A DNA stretch of 64,000 nt from Tagetes erecta (lineage: Eukaryota > Streptophyta > Magnoliopsida > Asterales > Asteraceae), in contig CM061497.1 of assembly GCA_030867185.1 (NCBI GenBank), positions 35,639,517 to 35,703,516 of the forward strand, given 5' to 3'. Below, piece after piece: positions 63,701 through 64,000 of this stretch. Positions within the stretch are counted from its first letter, which is position 1. Every line of letters starts with the position of its first letter. Under the pieces are notes generated by a model. The model did no database searches and was not told where the DNA came from. It saw nothing but the letters and a program-made list of their open reading frames with translations. A program made the translations under genes and the position numbers.

Positions 63701-64000
63701 GCTAGAAGGGCCCTAGGGGTAGGTACACAGCGTGCCCGAAAAACTGAGTATGGGACTGTTCACCGAATCTGACAATAAATTTGGTCCTAGAGACTTCCCT
63801 CGAATATTTTACGTTGCCACGAAAGAATCGGATCAATGAAATTCGCCTAGTGCTTTTCCGTGACCCGTTCAAAATTTTGCTAAAAGAGCCCTAGGGGTAG
63901 GTACACAGCGTGCCTGAAAAACTGAGTATGGGTATGTTCATAGAATCTGACCATAATTTTGGTCCTGGAGACTTTTCTCGAATATTTTATGACTCCACGA
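60707..64000 (+). repeat. 8-monomer HOR (1,423 bp), two complete units and a partial
   Basis: Unit starts are at 60,707, 62,130 and 63,553, exactly 1,423 bp apart. By eye I noticed only a handful of differences between units: GCTTGAAGGG against GCTCGAAGGG near 61,210, CCCTAAAGC against CCCTAGAGC near 61,710, GCGTTCCTG near 62,485, and an extra A near 63,660. Unit markers are ATTGGTGCTGGAG, TTTACGTTGCCACG, a GGTCCGGTCATCG monomer and a GGGTATGTTATAG monomer with two bases missing. This appears to be the most recently homogenised domain, and it continues beyond the window. Confidence 0.93.

Larger units (their letters stand above)
1..64000 (+). repeat. Tandem satellite array, about 178 bp monomer, head-to-tail
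   Basis: The sequence is a continuous head-to-tail array of a monomer of about 178 bp. A typical copy counted by hand is 178 bp and about 46% GC. As a phase check, the GTGCCCG points at 26,522 and 63,553 lie 37,031 bp apart, which is 208 x 178.03. Landmarks in order are GTGCCCGAAAAACTGAG, TTCATCGAATCTGACC, GGTCCTGGAGACTT, CTCGAATATTTTATG, GAATCGGATCAACG, CCGTTCGAAATTTTGC, AAGGGCCCTAGGGG and GGTACACAGC. All monomers I read have the same orientation and no spacers separate them. The length is close to a nucleosome repeat, as in many plant and animal centromeric or heterochromatic satellites; a centromeric role is inference only. I do not recognise the family. The array continues past both ends of the window. 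Confidence 0.98.

Noticed and set aside
1..64000. CRISPR array
   Set aside because: The repeats are contiguous, 178 bp long and without unique spacers; nothing resembles cas genes.
1..64000. CENP-B box in the monomer
   Set aside because: The minus strand reads TTTTCGTTGATCCGATTC, which shares TTCGTTG with the mammalian box but lacks the required A and CGGG positions. The likeness is probably chance.
1..64000. Telomere-type repeats (CCCTAAA)
   Set aside because: CCCTAA occurs only singly, as a variant of the GGGCCCTAGGGG monomer end (GGGCCCTAAGGG) or once inside the first transposon; there is no tandem run.
1..64000. Arabidopsis-type 178-180 bp centromere repeat or primate alpha satellite
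   Set aside because: The length is similar, but the sequence has none of the landmarks I know from either family.
1..64000. rRNA intergenic spacer subrepeats or tRNA-derived repeats
   Set aside because: No rRNA gene edge, promoter-like unit or tRNA box A/box B pair could be made out in the monomer.

Overview
The whole 64 kb window is one satellite DNA array. A monomer of about 178 bp is repeated head-to-tail, always in the same orientation, roughly 355 times. I find no convincing protein-coding gene, rRNA, tRNA, CRISPR array or operon. The array is interrupted only twice, by two short non-autonomous DNA transposons of hAT type (16,419-16,686 and 26,102-26,514). The 178 bp length, close to a nucleosome repeat, and the terminal inverted repeats of the two insertions (TAGAGGTGTA and a TAGAGCTGGCAA-like end) suggest a nuclear chromosome, most likely of a flowering plant, in centromeric, pericentromeric or subtelomeric heterochromatin. 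I do not recognise the satellite family and cannot name the species. It does not resemble the Arabidopsis 178-180 bp centromere repeat or primate alpha satellite as I know them.

A typical monomer counted by hand is 178 bp and about 46% GC. I number it from the G of GTGCCCGAAAAACTGAG. It then carries TTCATCGAATCTGACC, an AT-rich patch around CTCGAATATTTTATG, GAATCGGATCAACG, CCGTTCGAAATTTTGC, the palindrome-rich AAGGGCCCTAGGGG and finally GGTACACAGC. Recurrent subtypes differ mainly in whether the middle reads TATGACTCCACG, TATGTTTCCACG or TATGACTCTAAG, and in CpG-to-TpG/CpA changes.

Layout. 1-9,730: a 7-monomer higher-order repeat (HOR, 1,245 bp) inside a larger block that restarts at 5,688 (5,687 bp offset); the second block has about one HOR unit fewer and a 50 bp deletion. 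9,731-12,464: mixed monomers, partly a displaced copy of 4,920-5,470. 12,465-15,735: a 1,595 bp HOR (9 monomers, one shortened) in two copies. 15,736-20,279: mixed monomers with the first hAT element. 20,280-25,973: a 2,847 bp, 16-monomer HOR in two copies. 25,974-28,850: a shortened third copy carrying the second hAT element. 29,725-39,530: an 8-monomer HOR (1,426 bp) mixed with a 6-monomer form (1,071 bp), the 6-8-8 series forming a 3,923 bp, 22-monomer super-unit present twice. 39,531-44,875: mixed monomers, including a 7-monomer pair (1,247 bp). 44,876-53,640: alternating 4- and 3-monomer units. 53,640-58,200: an 11-monomer HOR (1,959 bp) in two copies plus a partial. 59,106-64,000: an 8-monomer HOR (1,423 bp), nearly identical between copies, preceded by a 9-monomer version.

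Nothing here works as a gene set. The biology is the array itself: local amplification at several nested scales, unequal exchange, deletion of whole monomers, scattered older copies of the same blocks, and variants that look like decay of methylated CpG. Open reading frames of 60-96 codons recur throughout but are by-products of the repeat.
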